Positions 8,832 to 19,547 of a DNA stretch of 64,000 bases are shown here, in pieces; within the stretch, counting starts at the first letter, position 1; each line of letters begins with the position of its first letter. Position numbers and translations under genes: made by a program. The stretch spans positions 24,993 through 88,992 of the forward strand of contig NZ_AJLN01000097.1 of NCBI RefSeq assembly GCF_000317285.1, read 5' to 3'. The stretch is from Chlorogloeopsis fritschii PCC 6912. GTDB lineage: Bacteria > Cyanobacteriota > Cyanobacteriia > Cyanobacteriales > Nostocaceae. The notes under the pieces were generated by a model. That model searched no databases. It worked only from the letters and a program-made list of their open reading frames with translations, and was not told where the DNA came from.

Positions 8832-9215
8832 TTAAAGGATTATGCGTTTGATGCCGTCTTTGAGAAGAGTAACGTTAAAGTTGATGAGAAGGGCGAGAGG
8901 ATATCCGGTAATTTTGAGATAAGAGAGGACTTGGGCTTCATGAATTGGGGTTAAGTTTTGGACAGCTTTCAATTCCACAATTAGAGAATTCCCAACCAAA
9001 AAATCTAATTTGCCTTCACCTACTGTACGACCCTTGTAAGTGACTACTACTGGATGCTCAAACCTATGAGGTATTCCTCGCAGCAAAAATTCTTCTTGTA
9101 GTGCCCTATGATAAACCTCCTCCAAATATCCAGAACCCAACACTCTGTGCACTTCAATAGCGGCACCAATCACAGCATAAGCTAGTTGCTCAACCTCATC
9201 TGTTAACTGTCTCAT
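8832..9215 (-). CDS. GxxExxY family protein
   Basis: A 127-residue protein with the family's defining segment GSGYLEEVYHRAL (GxxExxY), a DFLVG...IVELKAV block compatible with a PD-(D/E)xK-like nuclease core, and a conserved LLINF tail. GxxExxY proteins are frequent in cyanobacteria and are of unproven function. The start is placed at Met28 of the open frame (9215) because the longer reading translates the ACCACAAAG-type dispersed repeat into NEPQRTQRTRR, which is not part of the family. It is divergent from valS. Confidence 0.85.
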   Translation of the reverse strand: MRQLTDEVEQLAYAVIGAAIEVHRVLGSGYLEEVYHRALQEEFLLRGIPHRFEHPVVVTYKGRTVGEGKLDFLVGNSLIVELKAVQNLTPIHEAQVLSYLKITGYPLALLINFNVTLLKDGIKRIIL

Positions 9216-9225
9216 CTCTACTAAA

Positions 9226-9270
9226 TCCTTTTTTCTTCGTGTCCTTTGTGTCCTTTGTGGTTCGTTCCCA
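9226..9270. repeat. ACCACAAAG-type dispersed repeat (inverted copy)
   Basis: TTCTTCGTGTCCTTTGTGTC followed by CTTTGTGGTTCG, the reverse complement of the repeat at 8757. It sits between the GxxExxY gene and valS, so the two copies flank the GxxExxY gene in opposite orientation. Confidence 0.8.
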
Positions 9271-9345
9271 TAAAACCCTCTCCAACCCTGTGGCAAAATT
9301 TATTAAAGTCCTTCTTAGAAACCTTCCACACTTAGATTTCCCAGC

Positions 9346-12300
9346 ATGATCGCAACAATTACTAACCTCCCTAGTCAATACGAACCCTTTACCACTGAAG
9401 CAAAGTGGCAAAAATTTTGGGAAGAAAACCAGATTTACAAAGCAGATCCAAACAAAGGCGGTAAACCCTATTGCATAGTCATTCCACCGCCCAACGTCAC
9501 TGGCAGTTTGCACATGGGACACGCCTTTGACAATAGCCTGATTGACGTTTTAGTGCGCTACCACCGGATGAAAGGGCGCAATGCTCTTTATCTGCCAGGA
9601 ACCGATCATGCCAGCATCGCTGTACACACTGTTCTAGAAAAGCAACTCAAAGCAGAAGGCAAAACTCGCTACGAATTGGGGCGCGACAAGTTTCTAGAAC
9701 GTGCTTGGCAGTGGAAAGAAGAATCTAAGGGGACAATTGTCGGACAGTTGCGACGTTTAGGCGTTTCTGTAGACTGGACGCGGGAACGTTTTACTCTGGA
9801 TGAGGGTTTATCTAAAGCTGTTTCGGAAGCTTTTAACCGTCTCTACGAAGAGGAGTTGATTTATCGCGGAAAATATTTAGTAAACTGGTGTCCAGAGTCA
9901 CAATCGGCAGTTTCAGATTTAGAGGTGGAAGCCAAAGAGGTGAATGGTAATCTCTGGCACTTCCGCTATCCGCTTACGGATGGTTCGGGTAATGTGGAAG
10001 TGGCTACAACCCGTCCGGAAACGATGCTAGGCGATACAGCAGTGGCAGTAAATCCCAGTGATGAACGCTACAAGAATTTGATTGGGAAAACAGTCACCCT
10101 GCCAATTATGAATCGGGAAATTCCCATTATTGGCGATGAGTTGGTTGATCCCACTTTCGGAACGGGTTGCGTGAAGGTGACGCCTGCTCACGATCCAAAT
10201 GATTTTGAAATGGGTCAACGGCATAATCTGCCGTTTATCAATATTATGAATAAGGACGGCACGCTGAATGAGAATGCCGGGGAATTTCAAGGACAAGACC
10301 GTTTTGTAGCTAGAAAGAATGTTGTTGCTCGCCTTGAAGCTGATGGCTTTTTGGTGAAGGTGGAAGATTATAAGCACACAGTTCCCTATAGCGATCGCGG
10401 TAAAGTTCCCGTTGAACCTCTGCTGTCAACGCAGTGGTTTGTCAAAATTCGCCCGATGGCTGATCGATGCCTGGAATTTCTTGAGCAGAAGAATTCTCCC
10501 CGGTTTGTGCCTCAACGCTGGACGAAGGTTTATCGTGATTGGTTGGTGAAACTGAAGGATTGGTGTATCTCCCGCCAACTTTGGTGGGGACATCAAATTC
10601 CTGCTTGGTACGCAGTAAGCGAAACGGGTGGTGAAATTACTGATAATACGCCGTTTGTAGTGGCACGCAATCAAGCTGAGGCTGAGGAAAAGTTAAAGTC
10701 TCAATTTGGTGAAGGAGTCAAGATAGAACGAGATCCAGATGTTTTGGATACTTGGTTTTCTTCTGGATTGTGGCCTTTTTCGACTTTGGGCTGGCCTGAA
10801 CAAACGCAAGATTTAGCAACATATTACCCCACCAGCACTTTGGTCACAGGTTTTGACATTATCTTTTTCTGGGTTGCCAGAATGACGATGATGGCAGGAC
10901 ATTTTACTGGACAAATGCCATTCGAGGATGTTTACATTCATGGTTTGGTGTTGGATGAGAATGGCAAGAAGATGTCTAAATCCGCTGGTAATGGCATCGA
11001 TCCATTGTTGTTGATGGATAAATATGGCACAGATGCTTTGCGGTATACCCTGATTAAAGAGGTAGTCGGTGCTGGTCAAGATATACGGTTGGACTACAAT
11101 CGCAAATCAGATGAATCGCCATCGGTAGAAGCGTCTCGTAACTTTGCTAACAAGCTTTGGAATGCGGCGCGGTTTGTGATGATGAATTTGGATGGGCAAA
11201 CTCCGCAACAATTGGGAGAACCATCCGCTACAGAATTAAGCGATCGCTGGATTCTCTCTCGTTATAACCAAGTTGTCCAACAAACCAATAATTACATGGA
11301 CAATTACGGATTGGGGGAAGCAGCAAAGGGTTTGTATGATTTTATTTGGGGTGATTTTTGTGACTGGTATATTGAACTGGTTAAATCTCGGCTGCAAAAA
11401 GACGCCGATCCGGCTTCTCGGCGCGTAGCTCAACAAACACTGGCATACGTTTTGGAAGGGATTTTAAAACTACTCAATCCCTTTATGCCTCACATCACCG
11501 AAGAAATTTGGCATACTCTCACTCAACAAGCCGCAGACTCTAAGCAAAGTTTGTCTTTACAACCCTATCCAGAAGCGAAAACAAATTTAATAGATTCGGC
11601 TTTGGAAGAGGAGTTTGAACTGCTGATTAATACAATCCGCACAATTCGCAACTTGCGAGCTGAGGCGGATGTGAAGCCAGGTGTGAAAGTAACTGTGAAT
11701 TTGCAAAGTGATAGCGAACAAGAACGGCAAATTCTCACTGCTGGGCAGTCTTATATTAAAGATTTGGCAAAGGTTGAGAATTTAACGATCGCGGCTAGTG
11801 AGCAACAGCAACAAACATCTACCAATCAAACATCTCGGATTGGTTGGGCAAAAATAGCAGCCATAATCGGAGCTATTTACTTGTTCAGAATTGGGCTGGC
11901 GATCGCCGACGCCATTGATGATATTCCCTTGATCGGAACTTTCTTTAAAATAGTCGGTCTTGGTTATACAATGTGGTTTATTGCCCGCTATTTGCTGTCT
12001 ACTGAAGCTAGACAAAAGTTCTTTGCAAAGGTGATCCAAACAACTAATGACAAGAGTCTGCCCCAGGTAGAATCACAACAACCACAAGAACCGGAAAAAG
12101 CGATTGCTGGAGTTGTGGGTACTATACAAGTTGTACTTCCTCTGGCTGGAGTAGTAGATATTGAGGCACTACGCACCAAGCTAGAGAAAAGCCTTAACAA
12201 AGTAGAAGCAGAAGTAAATTCTCTGAGTGCGAGGTTAAGCAATTCTAGTTTCGTGGATAAAGCACCAGCACAAGTTGTACAAGGAGCGCGGGATGCTTTA

Positions 12301-12357
12301 GCAGAAGCCCAAAAACAAGCGGAGATTTTGCGCGATCGCCTGCGTCAGTTAGCATAA
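9346..12357 (+). CDS. valS: Valyl-tRNA synthetase with CAAD membrane domain
   Basis: A 1003-residue class I synthetase that charges tRNA-Val. The HIGH-type motif is HMGH at about residues 56-59 and KMSKS is at about 540. The editing domain lies between them, and the anticodon-binding domain and a C-terminal coiled-coil arm follow. Between the last two (about residues 830-895) is an inserted hydrophobic domain with two membrane-spanning stretches around [20 protein letters not shown] and [14 protein letters not shown]. This matches the CAAD domain described in cyanobacterial synthetases, which anchors the enzyme to thylakoid membranes. The insertion is in frame and the C-terminal arm is intact, so the gene is functional. 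The start has no strong ribosome-binding site, but the sequence aligns from the first Met. Confidence 0.97.
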   Translation: MIATITNLPSQYEPFTTEAKWQKFWEENQIYKADPNKGGKPYCIVIPPPNVTGSLHMGHAFDNSLIDVLVRYHRMKGRNALYLPGTDHASIAVHTVLEKQLKAEGKTRYELGRDKFLERAWQWKEESKGTIVGQLRRLGVSVDWTRERFTLDEGLSKAVSEAFNRLYEEELIYRGKYLVNWCPESQSAVSDLEVEAKEVNGNLWHFRYPLTDGSGNVEVATTRPETMLGDTAVAVNPSDERYKNLIGKTVTLPIMNREIPIIGDELVDPTFGTGCVKVTPAHDPNDFEMGQRHNLPFINIMNKDGTLNENAGEFQGQDRFVARKNVVARLEADGFLVKVEDYKHTVPYSDRGKVPVEPLLSTQWFVKIRPMADRCLEFLEQKNSPRFVPQRWTKVYRDWLVKLKDWCISRQLWWGHQIPAWYAVSETGGEITDNTPFVVARNQAEAEEKLKSQFGEGVKIERDPDVLDTWFSSGLWPFSTLGWPEQTQDLATYYPTSTLVTGFDIIFFWVARMTMMAGHFTGQMPFEDVYIHGLVLDENGKKMSKSAGNGIDPLLLMDKYGTDALRYTLIKEVVGAGQDIRLDYNRKSDESPSVEASRNFANKLWNAARFVMMNLDGQTPQQLGEPSATELSDRWILSRYNQVVQQTNNYMDNYGLGEAAKGLYDFIWGDFCDWYIELVKSRLQKDADPASRRVAQQTLAYVLEGILKLLNPFMPHITEEIWHTLTQQAADSKQSLSLQPYPEAKTNLIDSALEEEFELLINTIRTIRNLRAEADVKPGVKVTVNLQSDSEQERQILTAGQSYIKDLAKVENLTIAASEQQQQTSTNQTSRIGWAKIAAIIGAIYLFRIGLAIADAIDDIPLIGTFFKIVGLGYTMWFIARYLLSTEARQKFFAKVIQTTNDKSLPQVESQQPQEPEKAIAGVVGTIQVVLPLAGVVDIEALRTKLEKSLNKVEAEVNSLSARLSNSSFVDKAPAQVVQGARDALAEAQKQAEILRDRLRQLA

Positions 12358-12405
12358 CTTTAAGTATCCAATTCTTGTAGAGCCGCAACCAACAAAACAA
12401 AGGTC

Positions 12406-12849
12406 ATGCTATATCTAGCCCAGGTTCATAAAAATGAATTTTTAGATCAACTTCAGTTGCGGTTGTTGGCACGGCAGGAAGCTGAACATATATGGGCAAT
12501 CATCCCAGAAGAAGCTTTTATTCTTCTGGGAACGAGCAAAAATCTGGCTGAGAAATTGCTCGTTTTAGTCGAGCTTTCTCCTACGGGTGACATTGAAAAG
12601 CTCGAAGAAGCCACAAACTGGGTGCTGGAGATGGTAAAAACTTACCTTACTACTGGCATCACTCCTGAATTTTTGCGCCAAGAAACAGAGCGAGCAGAAC
12701 AATGGCGACAAAACCTGACTTTGCAAACTCAAGACTTGGCGCGTCGCAGTTTGGAATTGGAAGCTCGTCGAGAACAAATTCAAGCCTTAGAAGAAAGTCT
12801 CAAACGAGAGAAAAACGGTACTAATAAAAGTGATAGTACTGGCTGTTAG
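12406..12849 (+). CDS. Hypothetical coiled-coil protein
   Basis: A 147-residue protein I do not recognise. The N-terminal half is a mixed fold (MLYLAQVHKNEFLDQLQLRL) and the C-terminal half (about 95-140) is a strongly predicted coiled coil rich in Glu, Gln, Arg and Leu. It starts 48 bases after valS and may be transcribed with it. It converges on the UbiB gene. AAGG precedes the ATG. It has no membrane segment or catalytic motif. Confidence 0.65.
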   Translation: MLYLAQVHKNEFLDQLQLRLLARQEAEHIWAIIPEEAFILLGTSKNLAEKLLVLVELSPTGDIEKLEEATNWVLEMVKTYLTTGITPEFLRQETERAEQWRQNLTLQTQDLARRSLELEARREQIQALEESLKREKNGTNKSDSTGC

Positions 12850-12863
12850 CTCTTAATTACTTG

Positions 12864-14894
12864 CTACACTTTTGCAGGCAAAGAAATTCTCGGCGGTTGT
12901 TCTAACCTAGTATCTTCACTTTTTCCCAGTTCCTCTGCTGTCAATAACTCCCGAATTAATCTAGTAACTGCTTTTTGTGCCAACTGAGTAGCAATTTGTT
13001 GTCCTAAACGTTGTACACCTGGATTTACTAACATTTGGGCAACTTGCGGCGCTAGCTGCACCGGATCAAAGCCACGAGTTTCACGGAGAATATTCAAAAT
13101 TCTCTTAATATGCTCCAAGGTTTGCTGTTGCTCGCCTGTAGCGGCAGGAGTTTCGTTGATTGCTGTGACGCCAACTCGTTCCCGCAGTAAATAGGTAAAG
13201 TTGTGCAAAATATTTTTACCCAAAGCTTCCGCACTTTTGACAACTTCATCCAATAAGCGATCGCGAATGAAAGCGCCACGTTCAGAAGATAGAAAATCTA
13301 CTGCTTGATTCAAGACTAAATTTAAGTCATAGTCTTGATTGCTACGGGCATTCCGTAACAAATTTTCTAAGCGATTCCAGCGGAAACTTCCTTCTTTAAA
13401 AAGTAAATCTCGTAGTGATGCTCTTAATTCAGGTGAGGGATCTGTTAACAACCTTTTAGCAACATAAGGATAAGCTTCACTCAAGACTTTAAAGTTGGGA
13501 TCTATATAAATAGCAATACCTTCCAGCGTTACTAAAGAACGAATAATCAAAGCATAGTAAGGAGGCACGCGGAAAGGATACTCATACATCAAAGCCGATA
13601 GTTCATCAGTAATGCTTTTAATATTTAACTCGGCTACACTAGCTCCCTGAGCATTAGCAAATACTTTCGCAAATGCTGGAATAATCGGTGTTAAATCTGT
13701 ATCTGGCGATAAAAAATCTAACTTGACATAATCTTGTGCCAAACCTTCAAAGTCGCGGTTAACGACGTGGACAATGGCTTCAATTAAACCATAGCGCTGT
13801 GGCGGTTTAATTTCACTCATCATGCCAAAGTCTAGATATGCCAATTTGCCATCGGTGGTGGCTAACAAATTACCGGGATGGGGATCGGCGTGGAAAAATC
13901 CATGTTCAAGCAATTGTCGCAACGAACACTGTACTCCCACCTCGATTAAATATCGGGCATCAATACCTTGAGCGCGGATTTTTTCTGGCTCAGTTAATTT
14001 CGTACCGTTAATCCACTCCATCGTCAAAACGCGACGATTAGTATATTCCCAGTAAATTTTCGGTACGTAAATGTCCTTAATGTGACCATATAGCTGATAA
14101 AAGCGCTCGGCGTTTTCTCCCTCGTGAATGTAATCCATCTCTTCAAAGATGCGATCGCCTAATTCATCAAGGATGCCAACCAAGTCACTGCGGATGCGTT
14201 TAAAGTTTTTCTGTGCCCATCCTGCTAATCGACGGAGGATATATAAATCAATAGCGATGCGTTCTCGCAAGTCGGGACGTTGAACTTTGACAGCAACTTC
14301 TTCACCAGTTTTAAGTTTTCCTTTATAAACTTGCCCTAAGGAAGCCGCAGCAATCGGTTCTGGCGACAAATCGGCATATACTTCTTGGGGAGGTGCGCCT
14401 AATTCTTCTTCTATAAACTGATAAGCTATCTCGTTAGCAAAGGGGGGCAATTTATCTTGCAGCTGAGTTAGCTCCTCCAGATACACTGGTGGAACTAAAT
14501 CAGGTCTGGTAGATAAAGCTTGACCGATTTTAATATAAGCTGGGCCTAGCCTCGTCAGTAATTCTCGCAGTTGAATTGCTCGGCGGGAATCATTTTTAAC
14601 GACAATTCCCCGTTTGCTATCCCACCATATACCCAACGCGAAGCGAATCGTTGGTGTCAAAACTGCGATAATGCGTTGCAAAACTTGCAGAGGACGGCTT
14701 TGATAATAAGACTTGATCGCCAGAGGATCATAATGCAATGCCGCTTCCGGTTCAGTTTTGGCGATCGCTAGCGATTGATGTGTTTCGGCTTCCTCCAGCG
14801 CTGATAAATTCACAACAGAAACTATTGCAGTATCTTCTGTTACTGCTTCAGGAGCTACTTGCAGGGAAGTAGGGGAAGATGTCTTTACATTCAT
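12864..14894 (-). CDS. ABC1/AarF/UbiB family atypical kinase
   Basis: A 676-residue protein of the UbiB/ABC1 atypical kinase family. The family signatures are visible: KxGQ as YIKIGQALSTRPDL, an Ala-rich loop AAASLGQVYKGKL in place of a Gly-rich loop, the VAVKVQRP lysine, HADPHPGNLL in the catalytic loop and YLDFGMM for the metal-binding Asp. Such proteins support quinone or lipid homeostasis, and in cyanobacteria several paralogs are linked to prenylquinone metabolism. The start is placed at Met16 (14894), which follows GGTGGTAAG. It is divergent from recN across a 365-base spacer. Confidence 0.92.
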   Translation of the reverse strand: MNVKTSSPTSLQVAPEAVTEDTAIVSVVNLSALEEAETHQSLAIAKTEPEAALHYDPLAIKSYYQSRPLQVLQRIIAVLTPTIRFALGIWWDSKRGIVVKNDSRRAIQLRELLTRLGPAYIKIGQALSTRPDLVPPVYLEELTQLQDKLPPFANEIAYQFIEEELGAPPQEVYADLSPEPIAAASLGQVYKGKLKTGEEVAVKVQRPDLRERIAIDLYILRRLAGWAQKNFKRIRSDLVGILDELGDRIFEEMDYIHEGENAERFYQLYGHIKDIYVPKIYWEYTNRRVLTMEWINGTKLTEPEKIRAQGIDARYLIEVGVQCSLRQLLEHGFFHADPHPGNLLATTDGKLAYLDFGMMSEIKPPQRYGLIEAIVHVVNRDFEGLAQDYVKLDFLSPDTDLTPIIPAFAKVFANAQGASVAELNIKSITDELSALMYEYPFRVPPYYALIIRSLVTLEGIAIYIDPNFKVLSEAYPYVAKRLLTDPSPELRASLRDLLFKEGSFRWNRLENLLRNARSNQDYDLNLVLNQAVDFLSSERGAFIRDRLLDEVVKSAEALGKNILHNFTYLLRERVGVTAINETPAATGEQQQTLEHIKRILNILRETRGFDPVQLAPQVAQMLVNPGVQRLGQQIATQLAQKAVTRLIRELLTAEELGKSEDTRLEQPPRISLPAKV

Positions 14895-15259
14895 GAACTT
14901 ACCACCGCATCGGAGTCGAACTGTTAAGTATTGTAACAATATGTTGAGAACTTGGGTTCTCGATCAAGGCATAAATCTAGTAATAGATGCAATTTTGATT
15001 TACATCTACTACCTACGATAATTTATCGCTCACTACGCGATCGCCATTAAGAAAGTCTATCGCCCTCATCTAACTAGATAAAAGTCACATTAAACTAGGT
15101 TTGGTACACCCAAATGGGCGTGCTAGTTCAGGGGTAACCGAGTAGCTTGCAAAAGCTCAAAAGCTAGATAAAAAAGGGATTTTTGACTTTGGCTAAGTCA
15201 TACCATTATCCCTGAAATTGGAAGTAGCCGGCGTCTACCCTCACGGAGAATTTAGCTTG
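14895..15259. other. Divergent UbiB/recN promoter region
   Basis: A 365-base intergenic stretch with one HIP1 octamer (about 15039) and no open frame of note. It must hold the promoters of both flanking genes. I see no convincing LexA-type box. Confidence 0.5.
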
Positions 15260-17014
15260 ATGTTGTCTCTGTTGCGAATCGAAAATTTTGCCCTGATTGA
15301 CAAGCTGGAACTGGAGTTTGGCTCTGGACTAAATGTGTTGACAGGTGAAACTGGCGCGGGCAAGTCAATTATTTTAGACGCCATTGATGCGGCATTAGGA
15401 GGTAAAGTCTCTAGTCGAGCCATCCGCACTGGCAGCAGTAGGGCAATGGTAGAAGCAACTTTCACCTCTAATTCTGCTTTAGCTGCTTGGTTAACCGAAC
15501 AGGAAATCGACTTAATCGATGATAACTCAGTAATTGCCAGTCGAGAAATTACATTATCCTCCGGAAAAGCTCGTAGTCGCTCGCGGGTGAATGGAGTATT
15601 GGTAAATCAGCAGTTAATGGCGGGATTACGCGATCGCTTAGTGGAAATTACCGCCCAAGGACAAACTGTTTTGGTGGGACAATCTGCCCAAATCCGCGAC
15701 TGGCTGGATTTGTATGGTGGGGAATCGATGTTGCAACAGCGACATTTTGTTGCCAATATCTACAATGCTTACCAACAAGCCCACCAATTACTAGAAAAAC
15801 GCCGCACATCAGAACGGGAGCGCCTGCAACAACTGGATTTGCTGACATATCAAGTTAAAGAACTGGGAGATGCCAGCCTGAGTGAAGCCGATGAATTAGA
15901 GCAACTCCAGCAAGAGCAGCAACGCCTGAACCATGTCGTCGAACTGCAACAGATGAGTTACAAAATTTACCAAGCGTTGTACCAGAGCGATGGCGAAACT
16001 CCAACTGCGGTAGACTTGCTGGGAGACAGTGAAGCGACTCTAACCGACATGGCGGAATATGATGCCCAGCTGCAAGTGCTATTGGACTTGGTAAGGGATG
16101 CTCAAGCAACTGTGACAGAGGTAGCAAGACAAATTAATACCTATGGAGAAAGCTTAGAAGCAGATCCCCTGCGATTGGAGGAAGTAGAAGAACGGATTCG
16201 GGAATTAAAGCAAATTTGTCGTAAATATGGCCCCACCTTGAGTGAGGCGATCGCATATTATCAGCGCATCCAAGCAGAATTAGCCGAACTTAACGACAGC
16301 GAACAATCAATAGAAAGTTTGGAATTGCAAGAACGAGAGTGTTGGGAAAAGCTCACTCAAGCTTGTAACAAGTTAACGCAGTTACGTCGCACTGCTGCTG
16401 TTGAATTAGAAGCGGAACTACTCAAGGAACTCAAACCCTTGGCGATGGAGAAAGTGCAGTTTCAAGTCGAAATTGTGCCGACATCCCCAACCAGCGCCGG
16501 AGCAGACAAAATTACATTTATGTTTAGCCCCAACCCCGGAGAACCGCTCCAACCTTTATCGGAAATTGCCTCTGGTGGGGAAATGAGCCGTTTTTTGCTA
16601 GCTCTAAAAGCTTGTTTTTCCCAAGCAGACGCGACGGGAACCCTGGTATTTGATGAAATTGATGTCGGTGTTTCTGGAAGAGTAGCACAAGCGATCGCTG
16701 AAAAATTACATCAGTTAAGTCAAAGTCATCAAGTATTGTGTGTTACCCACCAACCCTTAGTTGCAGCAATGGCAGACCGTCATTTCCGCGTGGATAAGCA
16801 AGTAGTTAATCAAGTTAAAGGCAAAAAAGAACACAACGGTTATAGCGAAGAGCGTACAGTCGTCCGTGTTATAACCCTAGATAACTTAACCAAACGTCGA
16901 GAAGAACTGGCACAATTGGCAGGAGGCAAATCAGCACAAGAAGCGATCGCCTTTGCAGAGTCTTTGTTAATGCAGGCAGCAAATCATCGACGCAGTGGTT
17001 CTGGGCATGATTGA
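15260..17014 (+). CDS. recN: DNA repair protein RecN
   Basis: A 584-residue SMC-like ATPase for double-strand break repair. Walker A (GETGAGKS) is near residue 30. A long coiled coil (about 155-370) separates it from the signature SGGEMSRFLLALK and Walker B LVFDEIDVGVSG, followed by the H-loop CVTHQP. The length is normal for the family. The ATG at 15260 follows CGGAG with good spacing and matches the family N-terminus (MLSLLRIENFALID). An in-frame TTG 42 bases upstream is not favoured. Confidence 0.96.
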   Translation: MLSLLRIENFALIDKLELEFGSGLNVLTGETGAGKSIILDAIDAALGGKVSSRAIRTGSSRAMVEATFTSNSALAAWLTEQEIDLIDDNSVIASREITLSSGKARSRSRVNGVLVNQQLMAGLRDRLVEITAQGQTVLVGQSAQIRDWLDLYGGESMLQQRHFVANIYNAYQQAHQLLEKRRTSERERLQQLDLLTYQVKELGDASLSEADELEQLQQEQQRLNHVVELQQMSYKIYQALYQSDGETPTAVDLLGDSEATLTDMAEYDAQLQVLLDLVRDAQATVTEVARQINTYGESLEADPLRLEEVEERIRELKQICRKYGPTLSEAIAYYQRIQAELAELNDSEQSIESLELQERECWEKLTQACNKLTQLRRTAAVELEAELLKELKPLAMEKVQFQVEIVPTSPTSAGADKITFMFSPNPGEPLQPLSEIASGGEMSRFLLALKACFSQADATGTLVFDEIDVGVSGRVAQAIAEKLHQLSQSHQVLCVTHQPLVAAMADRHFRVDKQVVNQVKGKKEHNGYSEERTVVRVITLDNLTKRREELAQLAGGKSAQEAIAFAESLLMQAANHRRSGSGHD

Positions 17015-17058
17015 AGTTAAGGAGAATAGCTATGGTTTGCGTTTCTAAACCAAAGGTA

Positions 17059-17217
17059 TCATGTACCTTTTTTGACTCGCGTCACGTAAATTGTGCCACC
17101 ATTCCAATCTATTTCCAGCGCAGAGATGCCACCTCTGCCACTCGCAATCCGTGACGGTAGATCAACCAAATTAAGGTTGAGTCTCGATGAGTATGACTAC
17201 CCTTGGATTTTTTAATA
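17059..17217 (-). pseudogene. Tyrosine recombinase remnant
   Basis: Reading the minus strand gives KGSHTHRDSTLIWLIYRHGL, continued by RVAEVASLRW, and then, after a one-base frame change, EIDWNGGTIYVTRVKKGT before a stop. This is the core of a phage-integrase-type recombinase around the first catalytic Arg (HGLRVxExxxLRW). Both ends are missing and the frameshift confirms decay. It is unrelated in sequence to the intact integrase at 57144. Confidence 0.8.
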
Positions 17218-17398
17218 TCTGGTAGTTGAATGCTAAAGGATGGCGGTTATCAATAGGTGATAAGGCTTGGTATTGCCCTTTAGAAAAAGCATTAGAGGTT
17301 CTAAATCTCTTTAAATAGCGATCGCACTAACTCATATTTCGATTCTGCAATGCCAAAAATATTACTTGGCTTCAAATCATAGTTGCGATGTCAAAACA

Positions 17399-17610
17399 CT
17401 AACATTTCCATTTTCTCGCCAATTGTTCCACAAACTCCCCATGTTCAGGCGAACTTAATCCCAACTGCAACACCTCTAATACCCGCGCCATCTGATTATT
17501 TAATAATGCCTCTAAACACTTGAGGGCGAATGATGCCATCCCCATCAGCTAGGAGTGCTTGATACTCTCCTTCTACCAAACTAAACCAATCCAGTTGATT
17601 TTCAAACGAT
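17399..17610 (-). pseudogene. Uma2-family (DUF820) nuclease remnant
   Basis: The minus strand reads FENQLDWFSLVEGEYQALLADGDGIIRPQVF. After a small deletion and frame change it continues EALLNNQMARVLEVLQLGL, SSPEHGEFVEQLARKWKC, then a stop. This is the C-terminal third of a Uma2 endonuclease, a family hugely expanded in cyanobacteria. The N-terminus with the catalytic residues is gone. The rest of the gap (17218-17398 and 17611-17894) shows nothing recognisable. Confidence 0.8.
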
Positions 17611-17894
17611 AGTCATGAGTTTTTGAATGGGGCTGACGAGGCAGATGAGCCGTCATGGCGGCATTCTCAATCTTTTGGTTCTATCTTAGAACAGGAAGTC
17701 AGATGTGGTGGAATCTCAAATCAAGTTGGCTGAGGATAGTCAAAATTAAAAATTAGCACAAATAAAACTTAACTAATTTCCAGAGCTAGCAACCATGCAA
17801 TGGCTAGTTACTGAACAGATTACAAGTCAGACTCCCACGAGCAATTCTACACCCATAATTATTGGTGTATCCCCTCGATATTCAGCAAGGCTAA

Positions 17895-18473
17895 TCAGTC
17901 AGGGAAAGCCAAACCAGTCAGTGGATCGCGGATATACAACCCTAGTGTGAGACTGCGCATCACTTCATCCCAAACAGGTGTTAGCTGCTCTGCTTGATCT
18001 ACCCAAAAATCGAATGTAATCAAGCACTGAATATTCGATCCCAAACCAATGCAAGTCCGCGAAAAAGCTTCCCGTGGTTCTGCTTGGGTGTCGATAAACT
18101 TAATCTCTGTCCACACAATCCTGGCAGTTTGACGCTTGACAGTAAAGATTTCTCCCTTTTCAATGACATTGCGATCGTCGTCTTCTACCACTTTCTTCAA
18201 AGTGGCTTTGAGCGGAAACTGGCTCCAGTCATTGGGTGGCAGACGATTGAAAGACACTTCTAGACAGCAATCATCTTTCGGCGGTTTTTTGTCGAGGAAC
18301 TTGAACGATTTTTCTTGGGGCTTCAAAATCCAATTCTGAGGAACATTAAAGCGAACAGCCCCCCGATCGCCGACAAAAATTTTGTAGCCTGGTGGAGCTT
18401 CCCAGTGATGATCGGGTTTGAGTTCAAGCGTTTCTTTAATCCATTGGAGATTGCTTTTCTTACGCTTTGCCAT
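17895..18473 (-). CDS. Conserved-looking hypothetical protein
   Basis: A 192-residue soluble protein with no signal peptide or membrane segment. It begins with a basic tail (MAKRKKSNLQW), continues with VGDRGAVRFNVPQNW and ends GLYIRDPLTGLAFPD. The pattern of hydrophobic strands resembles cyanobacterial proteins annotated only as hypothetical. It lies 84 bases downstream of the epimerase gene on the same strand and may be co-transcribed. I cannot assign a function. Confidence 0.7.
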   Translation of the reverse strand: MAKRKKSNLQWIKETLELKPDHHWEAPPGYKIFVGDRGAVRFNVPQNWILKPQEKSFKFLDKKPPKDDCCLEVSFNRLPPNDWSQFPLKATLKKVVEDDDRNVIEKGEIFTVKRQTARIVWTEIKFIDTQAEPREAFSRTCIGLGSNIQCLITFDFWVDQAEQLTPVWDEVMRSLTLGLYIRDPLTGLAFPD

Positions 18474-18557
18474 AGTGTGTTTTGCAAATCAGCTGCTTTG
18501 CGATCGCCCACTTTGTCAATAGTATCAAATTCCTCATGGGGTGCATTGTCGCTGGTG

Positions 18558-19547
18558 TCAAGTTTCTGTGTTTTTCAGCCATTGCCGTATATATTCCATT
18601 CCTTCTTCTAGAGTTACCTTTGGCTTATAACCTAACTGACTTTGTGCTTTTTGGATTGAATAAGCGTGGGGGCTAGTGGAAAAATCTACAGCGGCGGGAA
18701 AAATTACGGGTTCTTGACCCAAAAATTTCATTCTTAACCACTCCAACCGAATCAAAACCTTGACTATCGGTGCTGGTAGCGAGGAGGGTGCAGGCACGTT
18801 TCCAACTTCAGCCAAACGTGTATAGTATTCTTTCCAAGAAGTTTCTTGCCCATCGGAAATATTGAAAGCTTCTCCATATGCTTCCTTTTCTATAGCGAGA
18901 AAAATCCCATCTATTAAATTGTCTATGTATACGTGGTTCATTACTCCCCGCCCAGCATCAGGCATCACAAATCGTTTTTGGCGCATTAGTTTCAGAGGGC
19001 GGATTACCCAAGGGTTGCTTCTTGGCCCATAAACAGCCGTCGGTCTAATGATAATTACACCAAAATTCGGTGGTGCGTTTAGCTTCAATATTTCTTGTTC
19101 ACTTTCTATTTTTGTTAGAGAGTAAGGATTATCCTCACTCCGGAATGGCCCTTCTTCTGTAATTTTATTGGCGTAGGTAAAGCCATAGACTATGACGCTA
19201 GAGAGGTGAATAAAAGTCTTGACACCAGCATTTATGGCTGCTCTTGCGATGTTGAGGGTGCCACCAACATTAACTTTACGAAACTCCTCTAGGGAGCCTC
19301 CTTCTTTGACGAGGGCGGCTGTATGCAGAACAATATCTGCTCCTTGACAAGCCTGTTGTGCCACAATCGGATCGCAAACGCTACCAACAATTACTTCTGC
19401 ACCTAGACTCTGCGCTATTGTTGCGTTAGTAGGATCGTTTTCTATTCCTTTAACGTGCATTCCTTGGGCGATCGCTAATTCTGTAGTACGCAAGCCAATA
19501 AATCCACCTATCCCTGTAATTAGAATAGTTTTATTTTTGAGGTTCAT
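18558..19547 (-). CDS. NAD-dependent epimerase/dehydratase (extended SDR)
   Basis: A 329-residue extended short-chain dehydrogenase. It has TGIGGFIG (GxxGxxG) at residues 10-17, a catalytic Ser in HLSSVIVYG and YSLTK (YxxxK). A Pro-rich FLGQEPVIFPAAV region near the C-terminus resembles 3-beta-HSD/sterol-type epimerases. The start at 19547 (Met19 of the open frame) places the Rossmann motif at the usual distance. A close paralog lies at 43068, so the two bracket the glycolipid-like cluster. The substrate could be a nucleotide sugar or a lipid hydroxyl/keto group. Confidence 0.88.
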   Translation of the reverse strand: MNLKNKTILITGIGGFIGLRTTELAIAQGMHVKGIENDPTNATIAQSLGAEVIVGSVCDPIVAQQACQGADIVLHTAALVKEGGSLEEFRKVNVGGTLNIARAAINAGVKTFIHLSSVIVYGFTYANKITEEGPFRSEDNPYSLTKIESEQEILKLNAPPNFGVIIIRPTAVYGPRSNPWVIRPLKLMRQKRFVMPDAGRGVMNHVYIDNLIDGIFLAIEKEAYGEAFNISDGQETSWKEYYTRLAEVGNVPAPSSLPAPIVKVLIRLEWLRMKFLGQEPVIFPAAVDFSTSPHAYSIQKAQSQLGYKPKVTLEEGMEYIRQWLKNTET

